Assembly: GCA_944358305.1 (NCBI GenBank)
Contig: CALVQK010000006.1
Span: forward strand, 1-64,000
Length of the DNA: 64,000 bases
DNA from: an uncultured Bacilli bacterium
GTDB lineage: Bacteria > Bacillota_I > Bacilli_A > RF39 > UBA660
Direction: 5' to 3'
Below, piece after piece: positions 33,581-43,375 of the stretch. The position numbers and the translations under genes were made by a program. The notes below the pieces were generated by a model that was not told the origin of the DNA, did not search any database, and was given only the letters and a program-made list of their open reading frames with translations. The first letter of the stretch is position 1. Every line of letters starts with the position of its first letter.

Positions 33581-36072
33581 ATTGTCATTAATCTTTTATC
33601 TATATCTTCTAGTGATACTTGATCTTTTTTAGGAATAATATCTTCTTTTTCTTTAGATTGCTCAAGTGTTTTGTAAAGGAAGGCATTAGTTAATCCTTTT
33701 TTATTGATAGTACTACCTGTAGAGTATCTATCAGTTATAGGTAACTCTGTTGGTTTAATTAAAGTAATGTCACCATTTTTAATACCTATATGATCTTTAT
33801 TAGATGGAATTAGTGCTTTAATAACATGATATGGATTAGTTTTAACATCTCTAATTGTCATTAAACCACGTCTAGCTCTACTGCTCTTTTCAAAGTCTTT
33901 TAGTTTTACTCTTTTACCAGTTCCTTTATCTGTAAGAATAGCAAGATAGTCACTATTAGATTCATTAAAGTTAATTATACTAACTACATTATCATCTTTT
34001 AAATTAATAGCTTTAACACCACTAGCTTTAATTCCTACAATAGGTATTTCTTCTTTAGAAAACCATAGTCCATAACCAAGAGATGTGGCAATAAATATAT
34101 CTTCATTAGTATCTAGCATGACATCTATGACAGTATCATTATCTTTTAATTTAATACAACTACTAGGTTTAGAAGTTCTAGTTATCTTAAAATCATGTAC
34201 AGGGGTTCTTTTAATCATACCATTACTAGTTGCAATAATTACATTAGCTTTCATATTAAAGTCTTTTATTAACAATGATGATATTACTTCTTCTTTTTCT
34301 CCTAAAGGAATCAAATTACTAACATGTTTTCCTAATTCTTTCCATTTTAAATCATAGATGGTATGAACTGGGATAAATAGGAAATTACCTTCATTAGTAA
34401 AGACTAATAGAGTATCTAATGTTGAAGCTTGATAAAGTCCTATTAAATAATCATTTTCTTTTAAAGTAGTCTCTTCATCTTTGCTAGCACTATAACTCTT
34501 TAAGCTAGTTCTTTTAATATAGCCATCTTTACTTAAAGTTACAATTACCTCTTCTTTAGGAATCATTACAGTTGTATCTATTTTTATTTCTGTTATTTCT
34601 TCTTTAATTTCTGTAAGGCGAGGTAGTGCATATTCATTTCTTACTTTTCTTAATTCATCTTTCATAACTTTCTTCAAAATATCATCATTTCCTAGAATTG
34701 CTGTTAAGCCATCTATTATTTTCTTTAAAGTAGCAAGACGTTCTTCAAGTTCAACAACATCAGTATTAGTTAAACGATATAGTTGTAAAGTTACAATTGC
34801 TTCAGCTTGAGCAAGAGTAAAATCAAATTCTTTAACAAGATTTTCTTTAGCATCGGCTTTATTTTTAGATGCCCTAATTACTCTAATTACTTCATCTAAT
34901 ATAGAAAGGCATTTAATTAAGCCTTCAACTATATGTAATTCACTTTTAGCATGGTCTAAATCAAATCTACTACGTCTTGTTATTACTTCTCTTTGGTGAT
35001 CAATAAAAGCATCAATGGCACCTTTTAGGCCAAGAAGTCTAGGTCTTTTCTTGACAATAGCGATCATATTAAAATTGTAACTAATTTGAAGATCTGTATT
35101 TTTTAATAAATAATTAACTATTAAATCTTTATTAGCATTGCTAATATTCTTTTTCAAGTCAATAACAATTCTAACATCTTCTGCTGATTCATCTCTTATT
35201 TCAACTATGCCATCTACTTTTTTATCAAGTCTTATTTCATCTATTTTTTTAACTAGTAAAGCTTTATTAACTTCAAAAGGTATTTCTGTAATAATTAGAG
35301 AATTTCCAACAAACTCATATTTACTTCTAATAATTACTCTACCCTTACCTGTTTCATAAGCATCTTTAATTCCTTTAAGGCCTTCAACAATACCACCTGT
35401 TGGAAAATCTGGGCCTTTAACATATTTCATTAAAGTATCTAAAGAACAATTAGGATTATCAATTCTGTGAATTGTCGCATCTATCACTTCTCCTAAGTTA
35501 TGAGGAGGAATATTAGTAGCATATCCTGCTGATATACCCATGGCACCATATACTAATAAAGCTGGAAATCTTGCAGGAAGTACAGTAGGTTCTAAAGTTG
35601 TATCATCAAAGTTAGGAGCCATTTCGACAGTATCTTTATTAATATCGCGAACAAGTTCATTACTTATCTTAGAAAGTCTTGCTTCTGTGTAACGCATAGC
35701 GGCAGGACTATCTCCATCAATTGATCCGTTATTACCATGCATATCGATATAAGGTAGTCTTGTTTTCCAAGGTTGACTCATACGAACCATAGCATCATAA
35801 ATAGAAGTATCACCATGAGGGTGGAAATTACCTATAACATTACCTACAGTTTTAGCACTTTTACGATATGGTTTATCATAAGTATTTTTTTCTTTATACA
35901 TAGAATAAAGTATTCTTCTTTGAACAGGTTTTAATCCATCTCTAGCATCAGGAATAGCACGTTCTTGAATAATATATTTTGAATAACTTCCAAATCTCTC
36001 TCCCATTATATCTTCTAAGGTATAATCCCAAATGCGTTCTAATACTTCTTTAGTTTCAGTTTTCTTTGCCAT
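33562..36072 (-). CDS. parC: DNA topoisomerase IV subunit A
   Basis: 836-aa breakage-reunion subunit. It starts IWDYTLEDIMGERFGSYSKYIIQERAIPDARDG, has the quinolone-determining HPHGDTSIYDA segment, and the catalytic Tyr128 in RYTEA. C-terminal beta-pinwheel repeats follow (about 500-800). The MHGNNGSIDGD stretch and position next to parE favour ParC over GyrA. The Ser at the usual resistance position is present (no substitution that would predict quinolone resistance), and Asp stands where many ParC have Glu. Confidence 0.94.
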   Translation of the reverse strand: MAKKTETKEVLERIWDYTLEDIMGERFGSYSKYIIQERAIPDARDGLKPVQRRILYSMYKEKNTYDKPYRKSAKTVGNVIGNFHPHGDTSIYDAMVRMSQPWKTRLPYIDMHGNNGSIDGDSPAAMRYTEARLSKISNELVRDINKDTVEMAPNFDDTTLEPTVLPARFPALLVYGAMGISAGYATNIPPHNLGEVIDATIHRIDNPNCSLDTLMKYVKGPDFPTGGIVEGLKGIKDAYETGKGRVIIRSKYEFVGNSLIITEIPFEVNKALLVKKIDEIRLDKKVDGIVEIRDESAEDVRIVIDLKKNISNANKDLIVNYLLKNTDLQISYNFNMIAIVKKRPRLLGLKGAIDAFIDHQREVITRRSRFDLDHAKSELHIVEGLIKCLSILDEVIRVIRASKNKADAKENLVKEFDFTLAQAEAIVTLQLYRLTNTDVVELEERLATLKKIIDGLTAILGNDDILKKVMKDELRKVRNEYALPRLTEIKEEITEIKIDTTVMIPKEEVIVTLSKDGYIKRTSLKSYSASKDEETTLKENDYLIGLYQASTLDTLLVFTNEGNFLFIPVHTIYDLKWKELGKHVSNLIPLGEKEEVISSLLIKDFNMKANVIIATSNGMIKRTPVHDFKITRTSKPSSCIKLKDNDTVIDVMLDTNEDIFIATSLGYGLWFSKEEIPIVGIKASGVKAINLKDDNVVSIINFNESNSDYLAILTDKGTGKRVKLKDFEKSSRARRGLMTIRDVKTNPYHVIKALIPSNKDHIGIKNGDITLIKPTELPITDRYSTGSTINKKGLTNAFLYKTLEQSKEKEDIIPKKDQVSLEDIDKRLMTIDDFLK

Positions 36073-36076
36073 ATTA

Positions 36077-36520
36077 TCACTTCCCTATTTCTTTTACTAA
36101 AAGTAAGCTTGTATAATTTTTTTCGCCATAAAAGTCTTCATCTACTTCAACAGAAATTGGATAAAATCCTAAATTACAATGAAATTTCATGAAATTTCTA
36201 TTAGTTATACCAACGTGAGCATAAATATTTTCTTTATAGGTATCAGCTAGATAATTATAAAATAATCTCCCAAGTTTTTTATTTTGATATTTTTTATAAA
36301 GAGCGATTTGATCTATATAAATACCTTGATAAGGCGAATCCTCATTAGTTTTATACATACAATAGCCATAGATATTTTTATTATCTTTTAATAATAATAC
36401 CCTTGAACAATAATTGATGGCATCAGTACATTTAACTGTTTCATTTTCATTGAATATATCTTTTATTATATCTAACTCGTCTTTACTTAAATCAAGCTTG
36501 CTATAATCGACTATTTCCAT
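36077..36520 (-). CDS. GNAT-family N-acetyltransferase
   Basis: 147 aa with the GNAT fold. The acetyl-CoA loop is seen as QNKKLGRLFYNYL after the IDQIALYKKYQ strand. The C-terminal strand region FHCNLGFYPISVEVDE fits. The substrate is unknown. It lies between parE and parC with gaps of 8 and 4 bases, so it is part of the topoisomerase IV operon, an uncommon position. Confidence 0.85.
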   Translation of the reverse strand: MEIVDYSKLDLSKDELDIIKDIFNENETVKCTDAINYCSRVLLLKDNKNIYGYCMYKTNEDSPYQGIYIDQIALYKKYQNKKLGRLFYNYLADTYKENIYAHVGITNRNFMKFHCNLGFYPISVEVDEDFYGEKNYTSLLLVKEIGK

Positions 36521-36528
36521 AATTTCTC

Positions 36529-38430
36529 CTATATTTTGTAGTCATCTTCCAAAGTAAATTCAACATTTTCATCTATCCATTCTTTACGAGGAGCGACTTC
36601 ATCTCCCATTAGAACTGAGACACGTTTTTCTGCTAATTGAGCATCTTCTATTTTTACTCTAATTAAAGTACGACTTCCTGGTTTCATAGTTGTTTCTCCA
36701 AGCTGATCAGCATTCATTTCACCAAGTCCTTTATATCTTTGAATTTCACATTTTTTACCTTTTGACTTTTCTTTCATTTCTTCTACAGTATAGGCATACT
36801 CTATATTTTTACCAGATTGAATTTTAAATAGTGGTGGTAAGGCTACATAAAGTCTACCATCTTCTATTAATGGTTTCATATAACGATAGAAGAAAGTTAG
36901 TAGTAGGCACTGAATATGACCTCCATCTTCATCAGCATCGCTCATGATAATTACTTTATTATATTCACAGTCTTTTATATCAAAGTTAGAACCATAACCA
37001 GCACCTATTGTATAAATCATGGTATTAATCTCTTCATTTTTTAAAATATCTTCTACTCTAGCTTTCTCTGTATTTAAGACTTTACCACGTAAAGGTAGAA
37101 TAGCTTGATATTTTCTATCTCTTGCTTGTTTTGCAGAACCACCTGCAGAGTCACCTTCGACTAAAAATAATTCTTTTTTAGTTTTATCTTTTGATTGAGC
37201 TGGAGTAAGTTTACCTGATAAAGCTCGCTCTTTAGGATTTTTACTTTTTCCTTTTCTTGCTTCTTCTCTAGCTTTACGAGCTGCTTCTCTTGCAATTTTA
37301 CTCTTTAATGATTTAGTAATTATCTCTGTTGCAATCGCTTTATTTTCTTCTAAATAAAATTGTAGTTTTTCTGTAACAATAGAATCTACTATTGTTCTAG
37401 CTTGTGGTGTTCCAAGTTTTCCTTTAGTCTGTCCTTCAAATTGCAATAAATCTTCTGGAATTTTAAGAGAAATAACAGCGGTCAATCCCTCTCTAACGTC
37501 ACTACCTTCTAGGGCTTTTTCTTTTCCTTTAATAAAGCCATTATTTTTAGCATAGTCATTAAAGACACGAGTTAAAGCTGTTTTAAAACCAACTTCATGA
37601 GTACCACCATCGCTTGTTTTAACGTTATTGACAAAAGATACAATATTCTCTTGATATGTATCAGTATATTGCATAGCGATTTCTACATCTATTTTATTTT
37701 TAACACCTTCAAAGTCTAAAACATTATGTAAAGTAGTTTTATCCTCATTAAGATATTCTACAAAAGCGACTAATCCTGTTTCATAACAAAACTTAGCATG
37801 TCTATCATCTTCTTCATCATGCACTTCAATAGTTAATCCTTTAAGAAGAAAAGCAGACTCTTGCATTCTTTCGCAGATAGTTGTATATGAAAAGTTTGTT
37901 GTTGAAAATATTTCTGGATCTGGTAGGAATCTAACTGTTGTACCTGTTTTATTAGTAGTACCAATCTTCTTTAATGGTTTATCTACTTTACCACCATCTT
38001 TAAAGCGAATAAAGTACTCTCCCTTATCTCTTTTTATAGTTACTTCCATCCATTTAGATAAGGCATTAACAACACTACCACCTACACCATGAAGTCCTCC
38101 TGATACTTTATAGCCAGATTCTTCAAATTTACCTCCAGCATGTAATACTGTATATATAACTTCAGGAGTAGGTTTACCTGATGCATGCATTCCTACAGGA
38201 ACACCACGTCCTTCATCAGTTACACTAACACTTTTATCAGAGTGTATAGTAATGACAATATGTTTTCCATATCCATTTATCGCTTCATCAATGGCATTAT
38301 CGACAATTTCCCAAACTAAATGATGAAGTCCTCTTTTATCAGTTGAACCTATATACATACCAGGCCTTTTACGAACGGCTTCTAATCCTTCTAATATTTT
38401 TATTGAACTGTCATCATATTTAACTGCCAT
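36529..38430 (-). CDS. parE: DNA topoisomerase IV subunit B
   Basis: 633-aa ATPase subunit. GHKL ATP site (EIVDNAIDEA, DEGRGVPVG, GLHGVGGSVVNALS), transducer domain, and TOPRIM with EGDSAGGSAKQARDR and the metal-binding Asp cluster (IIMSDADEDGGHI). The ATG at 38430 is chosen over the upstream TTG because AAAGGATGTG precedes it. A hairpin with T8 lies only about 23 bases upstream of the start. Confidence 0.94.
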   Translation of the reverse strand: MAVKYDDSSIKILEGLEAVRKRPGMYIGSTDKRGLHHLVWEIVDNAIDEAINGYGKHIVITIHSDKSVSVTDEGRGVPVGMHASGKPTPEVIYTVLHAGGKFEESGYKVSGGLHGVGGSVVNALSKWMEVTIKRDKGEYFIRFKDGGKVDKPLKKIGTTNKTGTTVRFLPDPEIFSTTNFSYTTICERMQESAFLLKGLTIEVHDEEDDRHAKFCYETGLVAFVEYLNEDKTTLHNVLDFEGVKNKIDVEIAMQYTDTYQENIVSFVNNVKTSDGGTHEVGFKTALTRVFNDYAKNNGFIKGKEKALEGSDVREGLTAVISLKIPEDLLQFEGQTKGKLGTPQARTIVDSIVTEKLQFYLEENKAIATEIITKSLKSKIAREAARKAREEARKGKSKNPKERALSGKLTPAQSKDKTKKELFLVEGDSAGGSAKQARDRKYQAILPLRGKVLNTEKARVEDILKNEEINTMIYTIGAGYGSNFDIKDCEYNKVIIMSDADEDGGHIQCLLLTFFYRYMKPLIEDGRLYVALPPLFKIQSGKNIEYAYTVEEMKEKSKGKKCEIQRYKGLGEMNADQLGETTMKPGSRTLIRVKIEDAQLAEKRVSVLMGDEVAPRKEWIDENVEFTLEDDYKI

Positions 38431-38452
38431 ATTTTCACATCCTTTAAGTTTC

Positions 38453-38491
38453 AAAAAAAAGATACAAAAGCTTTAATCTTTTGCCCTTATC
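38453..38491 (-). terminator. Hairpin with T8 in the parE leader (terminator or attenuator)
   Basis: CAAAAG/CTTTTG (38465-38470 with 38478-38483) extended by GATA/TATC (38461-38464 with 38488-38491) across a 4-base bulge, followed by T8 on the minus strand. It is the second terminator between the 38590-39360 gene and parE, so any parE promoter upstream of it must read through. Confidence 0.6.
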
Positions 38492-38515
38492 TATTCTTTT
38501 CAAGGATTATTTTAT

Positions 38516-38553
38516 CAAAAAAAAGAAGTAAATTCAAGAAACTTCTTTTTATT
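38516..38553. terminator. Bidirectional-looking terminator after the 256-aa membrane protein
   Basis: 10-bp stem (38520-38529 with 38541-38550), 11-base loop, with A/T runs on both sides; on the minus strand it follows the stop codon at 38590. Confidence 0.8.
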
Positions 38554-38589
38554 TAACAATTTATTAGCATAGAATTTAAGTTATTCTTT

Positions 38590-39360
38590 CTATTGCTCAG
38601 TTCTTTCACATGTATAACCGCTATTTTCTAATTCTTGTTCAATAGTAGTTACACTTTGATTTAATTCATACTCTGGATAAAATCCTTCAAACTCTGTAAT
38701 ATTATTAGTAATAAAATCCATATTTAACTGTTCATAGTCTATATTTTGAGTAGTTATTTGAACCGCAGCGCTTACACTACAATCAGCAGTCATACCAATG
38801 TCATTTTCATCTAAAACTGTTTTTAGAAATTCACAAGAATTTTCTCTTTCTGTTAAAATACTGCTATCTGTGGCACTATCAGATAATCTATTTGTTGTTA
38901 CCATACGACTACTTTTTAATCTGTTTTTCTCATATCTAAAAGTTAGATCATAAGTATAGTCTATATTATCAGTTGAATTACTGAAAGTACAAGTCATAGT
39001 ACCGCTTTTTAACTCATTCGTTCCATTCTTTTCATTCATATAATCCGTAATATATGCTGTTATATCAGGCAAGAAATATACAAAAGCGAAAAGAAATACT
39101 AATAACAGTACTAAAAATATAGGATGGCCTTTCTTTTGTTTACCAGTAGTATTTTCTTCTATTTTAGCGGCAGTTGGAATCTGCTCATTATTTTCTGCTA
39201 CTTTCTTATCTACTTCTTTAGTTTCTTTTGCTTCTACAACTTTAGGTGTGCTATTTTCATTAGTATTATTTGTCGTTGGGGTAATTACTTGTGGAGTATC
39301 TACTTTGTTAGTATCTGCTTTATTTTTAGGATCTATATTTTTATCATTTTTATTATCCAT
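38590..39360 (-). CDS. Membrane-anchored exported protein, YehR/DUF1307-like C-terminal domain
   Basis: 256 aa. A Thr/Asn/Glu/Lys-rich cytoplasmic N-terminus (about 1-78), one membrane segment (about 79-103), then an extracytoplasmic domain starting GTMTCTFS and ending GYTCERTEQ. That domain aligns by eye with the lipoprotein at 61352-61825 (SSMTCTRT ... GAICEED), with matching terminal cysteines that may form a disulfide. The domain resembles the YehR-type lipoprotein family of unknown role. Monocistronic between terminators. Confidence 0.65.
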   Translation of the reverse strand: MDNKNDKNIDPKNKADTNKVDTPQVITPTTNNTNENSTPKVVEAKETKEVDKKVAENNEQIPTAAKIEENTTGKQKKGHPIFLVLLLVFLFAFVYFLPDITAYITDYMNEKNGTNELKSGTMTCTFSNSTDNIDYTYDLTFRYEKNRLKSSRMVTTNRLSDSATDSSILTERENSCEFLKTVLDENDIGMTADCSVSAAVQITTQNIDYEQLNMDFITNNITEFEGFYPEYELNQSVTTIEQELENSGYTCERTEQ

Positions 39361-39394
39361 AAAACTCCCTCCTATTCTAAGTTAATTATAACAT

Positions 39395-40033
39395 TTAACG
39401 TAAAAAGCGTAAACTATTAATTTGCTTTTGATAATCATTACTATTAGTTATGTAAGCACCACTTACCATTATATCAACTAAGTTATTTATTTTTCTAGCA
39501 ACTACATCATTAACTCCGCCATCAAGACTTATTTTAAAATTAAAATCTTTATACTCTTTCTTTAATACATTTAATTCTTTTAATTTATTAGTGGTTTTTT
39601 CTATAAACTTTTGACCACCTTTACCAGGTATTACCCCCATTACTAATATTAAATCAATATAAGGTAAATAAGGAATAAGTTCTGATACTTTATCATCAGG
39701 ATTTAAAACTAACCCCGATTTTATTCCATAACTTTTTATTAATTTTAAACTACTAATAATATCTTCTAAAGTATCTAAATGAATAGAGATATATTCAGTA
39801 TTTAAACTAGCATAATCTTTAATGTATTTACTAGGAGACTCCACCATTAAATGAACATCCAATCTCTTATCTGTAAATTTATAAATATGTTTCATTTCTT
39901 TAAATGGTAAGCTTTTACCTTCTACATACTTGCCATCTAAAACATCTACATGAATATAATCAACATCAGTGTTATTTAATTCTGTTAAAGTTTTTGGAAT
40001 ATCTTTACTTGTTAGAAAAGATGCACTTATCAT
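39395..40033 (-). CDS. rpe: Ribulose-phosphate 3-epimerase
   Basis: 212 aa (beta/alpha)8 enzyme converting ribulose 5-phosphate to xylulose 5-phosphate. Seen: SASFLTSK at the N-terminus, the metal motif HVDVLDGKYV, HLMVESP, MGVIPGKGGQKF and the phosphate loop SLDGGVN. The catalytic His and Asp positions are present, though DVLDGKYV replaces the more usual DVMDGxFV. It overlaps rsgA by 4 bases. Last gene of the rlmN-prpC-prkC-rsgA-rpe cluster, as in Bacilli. Confidence 0.94.
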   Translation of the reverse strand: MISASFLTSKDIPKTLTELNNTDVDYIHVDVLDGKYVEGKSLPFKEMKHIYKFTDKRLDVHLMVESPSKYIKDYASLNTEYISIHLDTLEDIISSLKLIKSYGIKSGLVLNPDDKVSELIPYLPYIDLILVMGVIPGKGGQKFIEKTTNKLKELNVLKKEYKDFNFKISLDGGVNDVVARKINNLVDIMVSGAYITNSNDYQKQINSLRFLR

Positions 40034-40863
40034 TTAATCGCCTCCTCATAAAATTTTAAATAACTATCATATCTACTTTTTATGATCTTACCTTCATCTA
40101 CTGCTTTTTTAATACTACATTCTTTTTCTTTTGTATGAAAACAATCTTTAAAAGGACAAGTGTAATTAGAAAATTCTTTAAAAGCATATTTTATATCTTC
40201 TTTTTTATAAATAGAAAAATCTAAAGCTGAAAATCCTGGGGTATCTAGAACTTTGCCATCTAAGAATTCATATAATTCTACATTTCTTGTGGTATGACGT
40301 CCTCTACCTAGGGCGAGAGATACTTCACCTGTTTTTAAATTCCAATTAGGATTTAATTTATTTAAAAGTGTACTTTTACCCGCTCCTGTTTGTCCTATAA
40401 AGACATTAGTATTATCTTTAATAAGATTCTTTATTTGGTCTAGGGCTTTATTAGTAATTACTTTATAACCTATATTAGTATAATATACCATTAATTCTTT
40501 TATTTTTTCATATGTTTGCTCTTTTATTAAATCTGTTTTAGTTAAACAGATAACTACATCTACATTATTAAGTTCCATGTGAGCGATAAATTTATCTAAT
40601 AAACCTAAAGAAAAGTCAGGATTAACTAGACTTGTAATGATAAAGGCTCTATCGATATTACTTACCATAGGTCTATTAAAAGTATTTTTCCTTGGCAATA
40701 TTTCTTCTATTACTAAAGTTTTATCATTAAATCTAACATAATCACCGACTTTAGGTATAAGTTTTTCTTTTCTAAATTTACCTCTTGGAATAGTATTATA
40801 CTTTTTTCCATTACTATATACAATATGTCTATTACTACTTATCTTAATAATTTGTCCTTGCAT
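40030..40863 (-). CDS. rsgA: Ribosome small-subunit GTPase A
   Basis: 277 aa. OB-fold N-terminal domain, circularly permuted GTPase core in the order G4 (TKTD), G1 (GQTGAGKSTLLNKL) and G3 (DTPGFS), and a C-terminal zinc site in the CPFKDCFHTKEKEC region. RsgA (YloQ/CpgA) checks late 30S maturation; in Bacilli it is also a substrate of PrkC, whose gene lies 2 bases upstream. Confidence 0.96.
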   Translation of the reverse strand: MQGQIIKISSNRHIVYSNGKKYNTIPRGKFRKEKLIPKVGDYVRFNDKTLVIEEILPRKNTFNRPMVSNIDRAFIITSLVNPDFSLGLLDKFIAHMELNNVDVVICLTKTDLIKEQTYEKIKELMVYYTNIGYKVITNKALDQIKNLIKDNTNVFIGQTGAGKSTLLNKLNPNWNLKTGEVSLALGRGRHTTRNVELYEFLDGKVLDTPGFSALDFSIYKKEDIKYAFKEFSNYTCPFKDCFHTKEKECSIKKAVDEGKIIKSRYDSYLKFYEEAIK

Positions 40864-40865
40864 AT

Positions 40866-42635
40866 TTACTCCTCTTGAGTGCTAGGTTGATTGGAATTAG
40901 AATTATTATTTTCATTATTAGAGTCTTCTTCAACTGGTGGTTCTTCATCATTATTAGACTCTACTAATCTACCTATAGTGATAGTTACACTATCATTACT
41001 TCTAACTGTTGATCCATTTGGACGTGACTGAGTGATTACTTTACCAGCCATATTAGCATCAGTTGTATCTTGATATTCTGTTGTTACTGTTACACAAGCA
41101 TTATTAGCCCATGATGTTACTTCAGCTTCTGTTTTTAAATACCAATCTGGGAAAGTAATATCTTGTAGTACAGTTAAAGTAATAGTATCACCTGATGCTA
41201 CTTCACTACCTTCATCAAGAGATTGAGAAATAACAAGATTTTGTCCTATTACTGAACAAGTTGTAGAATCTGGCTCTATTTCCTCTATAGTTACAGTAAG
41301 TCCCATATCTTCTAATAAATTTCTTGCTTCGCCTACATCCATATTTACATAGTTTTCTAAGGTATGAGTCTCAACTCCTGTTGATACATAAAGAGTTACT
41401 TCTGTTCCTTCTTTAACAGTTCTACCACTTCTTGGGTCTGTTCTTACAACTCTATCTTCTTTTACTTCATCACTACTTACTTCTTCTACTTCACTATTTA
41501 CTTTAAGGCCAGCATCTTCTAATTCATTAGTAGCACGTCTTACAGTCATACCACTAACATCAGGTACTTCTACATCAGATTCAGCAGTTAAAGCAGGAAT
41601 TATAAAGAAAACAGAGATTAAAGCGATGATAATAACACCAGCAATTATTGATAAAGCAATAATTAATTTATTTGACTTTTTAGTCTTTTCATCTGTTATT
41701 GGTGTTGCGATTCCTTCTTCATCATCTTCACTAATTGGTTTCATTATTTTGGTAGTTTCATCAACTTCATTTTCAGGATATGGATATACATATGGTTCTT
41801 CATTTATTCTATCATCATTTAAGGCTGTCAATAAGTCATTATGCATGCTCTTAGCATCATCATATCTATTTTTAGGATTTTTAGCAGTTGATTTTAAAAT
41901 AATATTTTCAATACTTTGAGGTATATCATTATTTAATTTATGAACATCAGGTAAAGGTTCTTTCATTTGTTTTAAAGCTATTTCAACAGCACTATCTCCT
42001 TTGAATGGTAATTCTCCTGTTAATAGTTCATAGAAAATAATACCCATTGAATAAATATCACTTTTAATAGTAGTTCCTTTACCAGCAGCTTGTTCAGGTG
42101 GAAGATAATGCACTGAGCCCATAACAGAGTTTGTTTGGGTTAATTGGGTTGAATTTAAAGCCATAGCAATACCAAAGTCAGTTATTTTTATTTGACCATC
42201 ATCCTCTATCATGATATTTTGTGGTTTTAAATCTCTATGAACAATATATGAGTCATGAGCATGAGCCATACCATCAGTTAATTGAAGCATAATATCAATT
42301 GCTTCTGATAGAGTTAGGCTACCACGTTTTTTTAGAAGTTGTTTTAAAGTTTTGCCTTCAACATACTCCATAACAATATAATATAAGCCATCATCTTCTC
42401 CTACATCATACATAGCGACAATATTAGGATGAGAAAGACTTGAAGCTGATAAAGCTTCACGTTGAAAACGTCTTACAAATTTTTCATCATTTGCAAGGTC
42501 TCCTCTTAATACTTTAATAGCAACATTTCTATCTAATATTGTGTCATATGCAAGATAGACATTTGCCATACCACCTTCGCCTATTGATTTAATTATCTCA
42601 TAACGATCATTAATTTTTTGCCCCTTTGTAACCAT
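40866..42635 (-). CDS. prkC: Ser/Thr protein kinase with PASTA domains
   Basis: 589 aa. Eukaryotic-like kinase with glycine loop GEGGMANVY, Lys41, catalytic HRDLKPQN (Asp135) and DFG. A membrane segment follows at about 325-347, then three extracytoplasmic PASTA repeats (about 350-560) and an Asn/Glu/Ser-rich tail. PASTA domains bind muropeptides and in B. subtilis PrkC triggers germination, fitting a spore former. Its start overlaps the stop of the phosphatase gene, the standard prpC-prkC arrangement. Confidence 0.97.
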   Translation of the reverse strand: MVTKGQKINDRYEIIKSIGEGGMANVYLAYDTILDRNVAIKVLRGDLANDEKFVRRFQREALSASSLSHPNIVAMYDVGEDDGLYYIVMEYVEGKTLKQLLKKRGSLTLSEAIDIMLQLTDGMAHAHDSYIVHRDLKPQNIMIEDDGQIKITDFGIAMALNSTQLTQTNSVMGSVHYLPPEQAAGKGTTIKSDIYSMGIIFYELLTGELPFKGDSAVEIALKQMKEPLPDVHKLNNDIPQSIENIILKSTAKNPKNRYDDAKSMHNDLLTALNDDRINEEPYVYPYPENEVDETTKIMKPISEDDEEGIATPITDEKTKKSNKLIIALSIIAGVIIIALISVFFIIPALTAESDVEVPDVSGMTVRRATNELEDAGLKVNSEVEEVSSDEVKEDRVVRTDPRSGRTVKEGTEVTLYVSTGVETHTLENYVNMDVGEARNLLEDMGLTVTIEEIEPDSTTCSVIGQNLVISQSLDEGSEVASGDTITLTVLQDITFPDWYLKTEAEVTSWANNACVTVTTEYQDTTDANMAGKVITQSRPNGSTVRSNDSVTITIGRLVESNNDEEPPVEEDSNNENNNSNSNQPSTQEE

Positions 42636-43375
42636 TATTCTTCACCTTCTCCTAAAATTAAGTATGCTACTGAAATATTATCAGTGCCTCCTCTATTATT
42701 AGCTTTTCTAATTAGTTTAATTACTTTATCTTCTATATCTCCCTCGCCTAAAAGAACTTTTTCAATAGATTCTTCTTCTAACATATTAGTAAGTCCATCA
42801 CTTGCTAAAAGAATACCATCTATTTCCATATCACAATCAAATATATCTATATCAATAGGATCATTTGCTCCTAAAGCTTTCATTAAAACGTTTTTCTTGG
42901 GATGATCTTTTGCTTCTTCTTTAGTTAATTCTCCAGCTGACACTAATAAATTTACTAAGGTATGATCATATGTTACCTTATGTAATTTATTATCTTTCAT
43001 AACAAAACCTGATGAATCTCCAATATTACCAAATAAAATATAATCTTTAGTAATAATAGCAGTTACTAGAGTTGTTCCCATTCCCTTACTTTCGGGATGA
43101 GTTTTTTCATGTCTAAAGATGCTATCATTTATTTCATTAACACTATCTCGTAAAAAATTAACGGCATCCATTTTACTCATATTATGAAAATTCTCATTAA
43201 ATGCTTTAGCTAAATGAGTAATGGCAATAGATGATGCTACTTCTCCTGCTCTATGTCCTCCCATACCATCAGCGATAGCCATAAGTGTATCATTATCACT
43301 GTTATGTACTATTAAGACACTATCTTCATTATGATCTCTAACTTTTCCGGCATCAGTTAAATAAAACGATTTCAT
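42635..43375 (-). CDS. prpC: PP2C-family Ser/Thr protein phosphatase
   Basis: 246 aa. Metal-binding motifs of the PPM family are intact: RDHNEDS, ADGMGGH, GNIGDSS and a C-terminal GGTDNIS. It dephosphorylates PrkC and its targets. It overlaps rlmN by 4 bases and prkC by 1 base, so the three are translationally coupled. Confidence 0.97.
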   Translation of the reverse strand: MKSFYLTDAGKVRDHNEDSVLIVHNSDNDTLMAIADGMGGHRAGEVASSIAITHLAKAFNENFHNMSKMDAVNFLRDSVNEINDSIFRHEKTHPESKGMGTTLVTAIITKDYILFGNIGDSSGFVMKDNKLHKVTYDHTLVNLLVSAGELTKEEAKDHPKKNVLMKALGANDPIDIDIFDCDMEIDGILLASDGLTNMLEEESIEKVLLGEGDIEDKVIKLIRKANNRGGTDNISVAYLILGEGEE

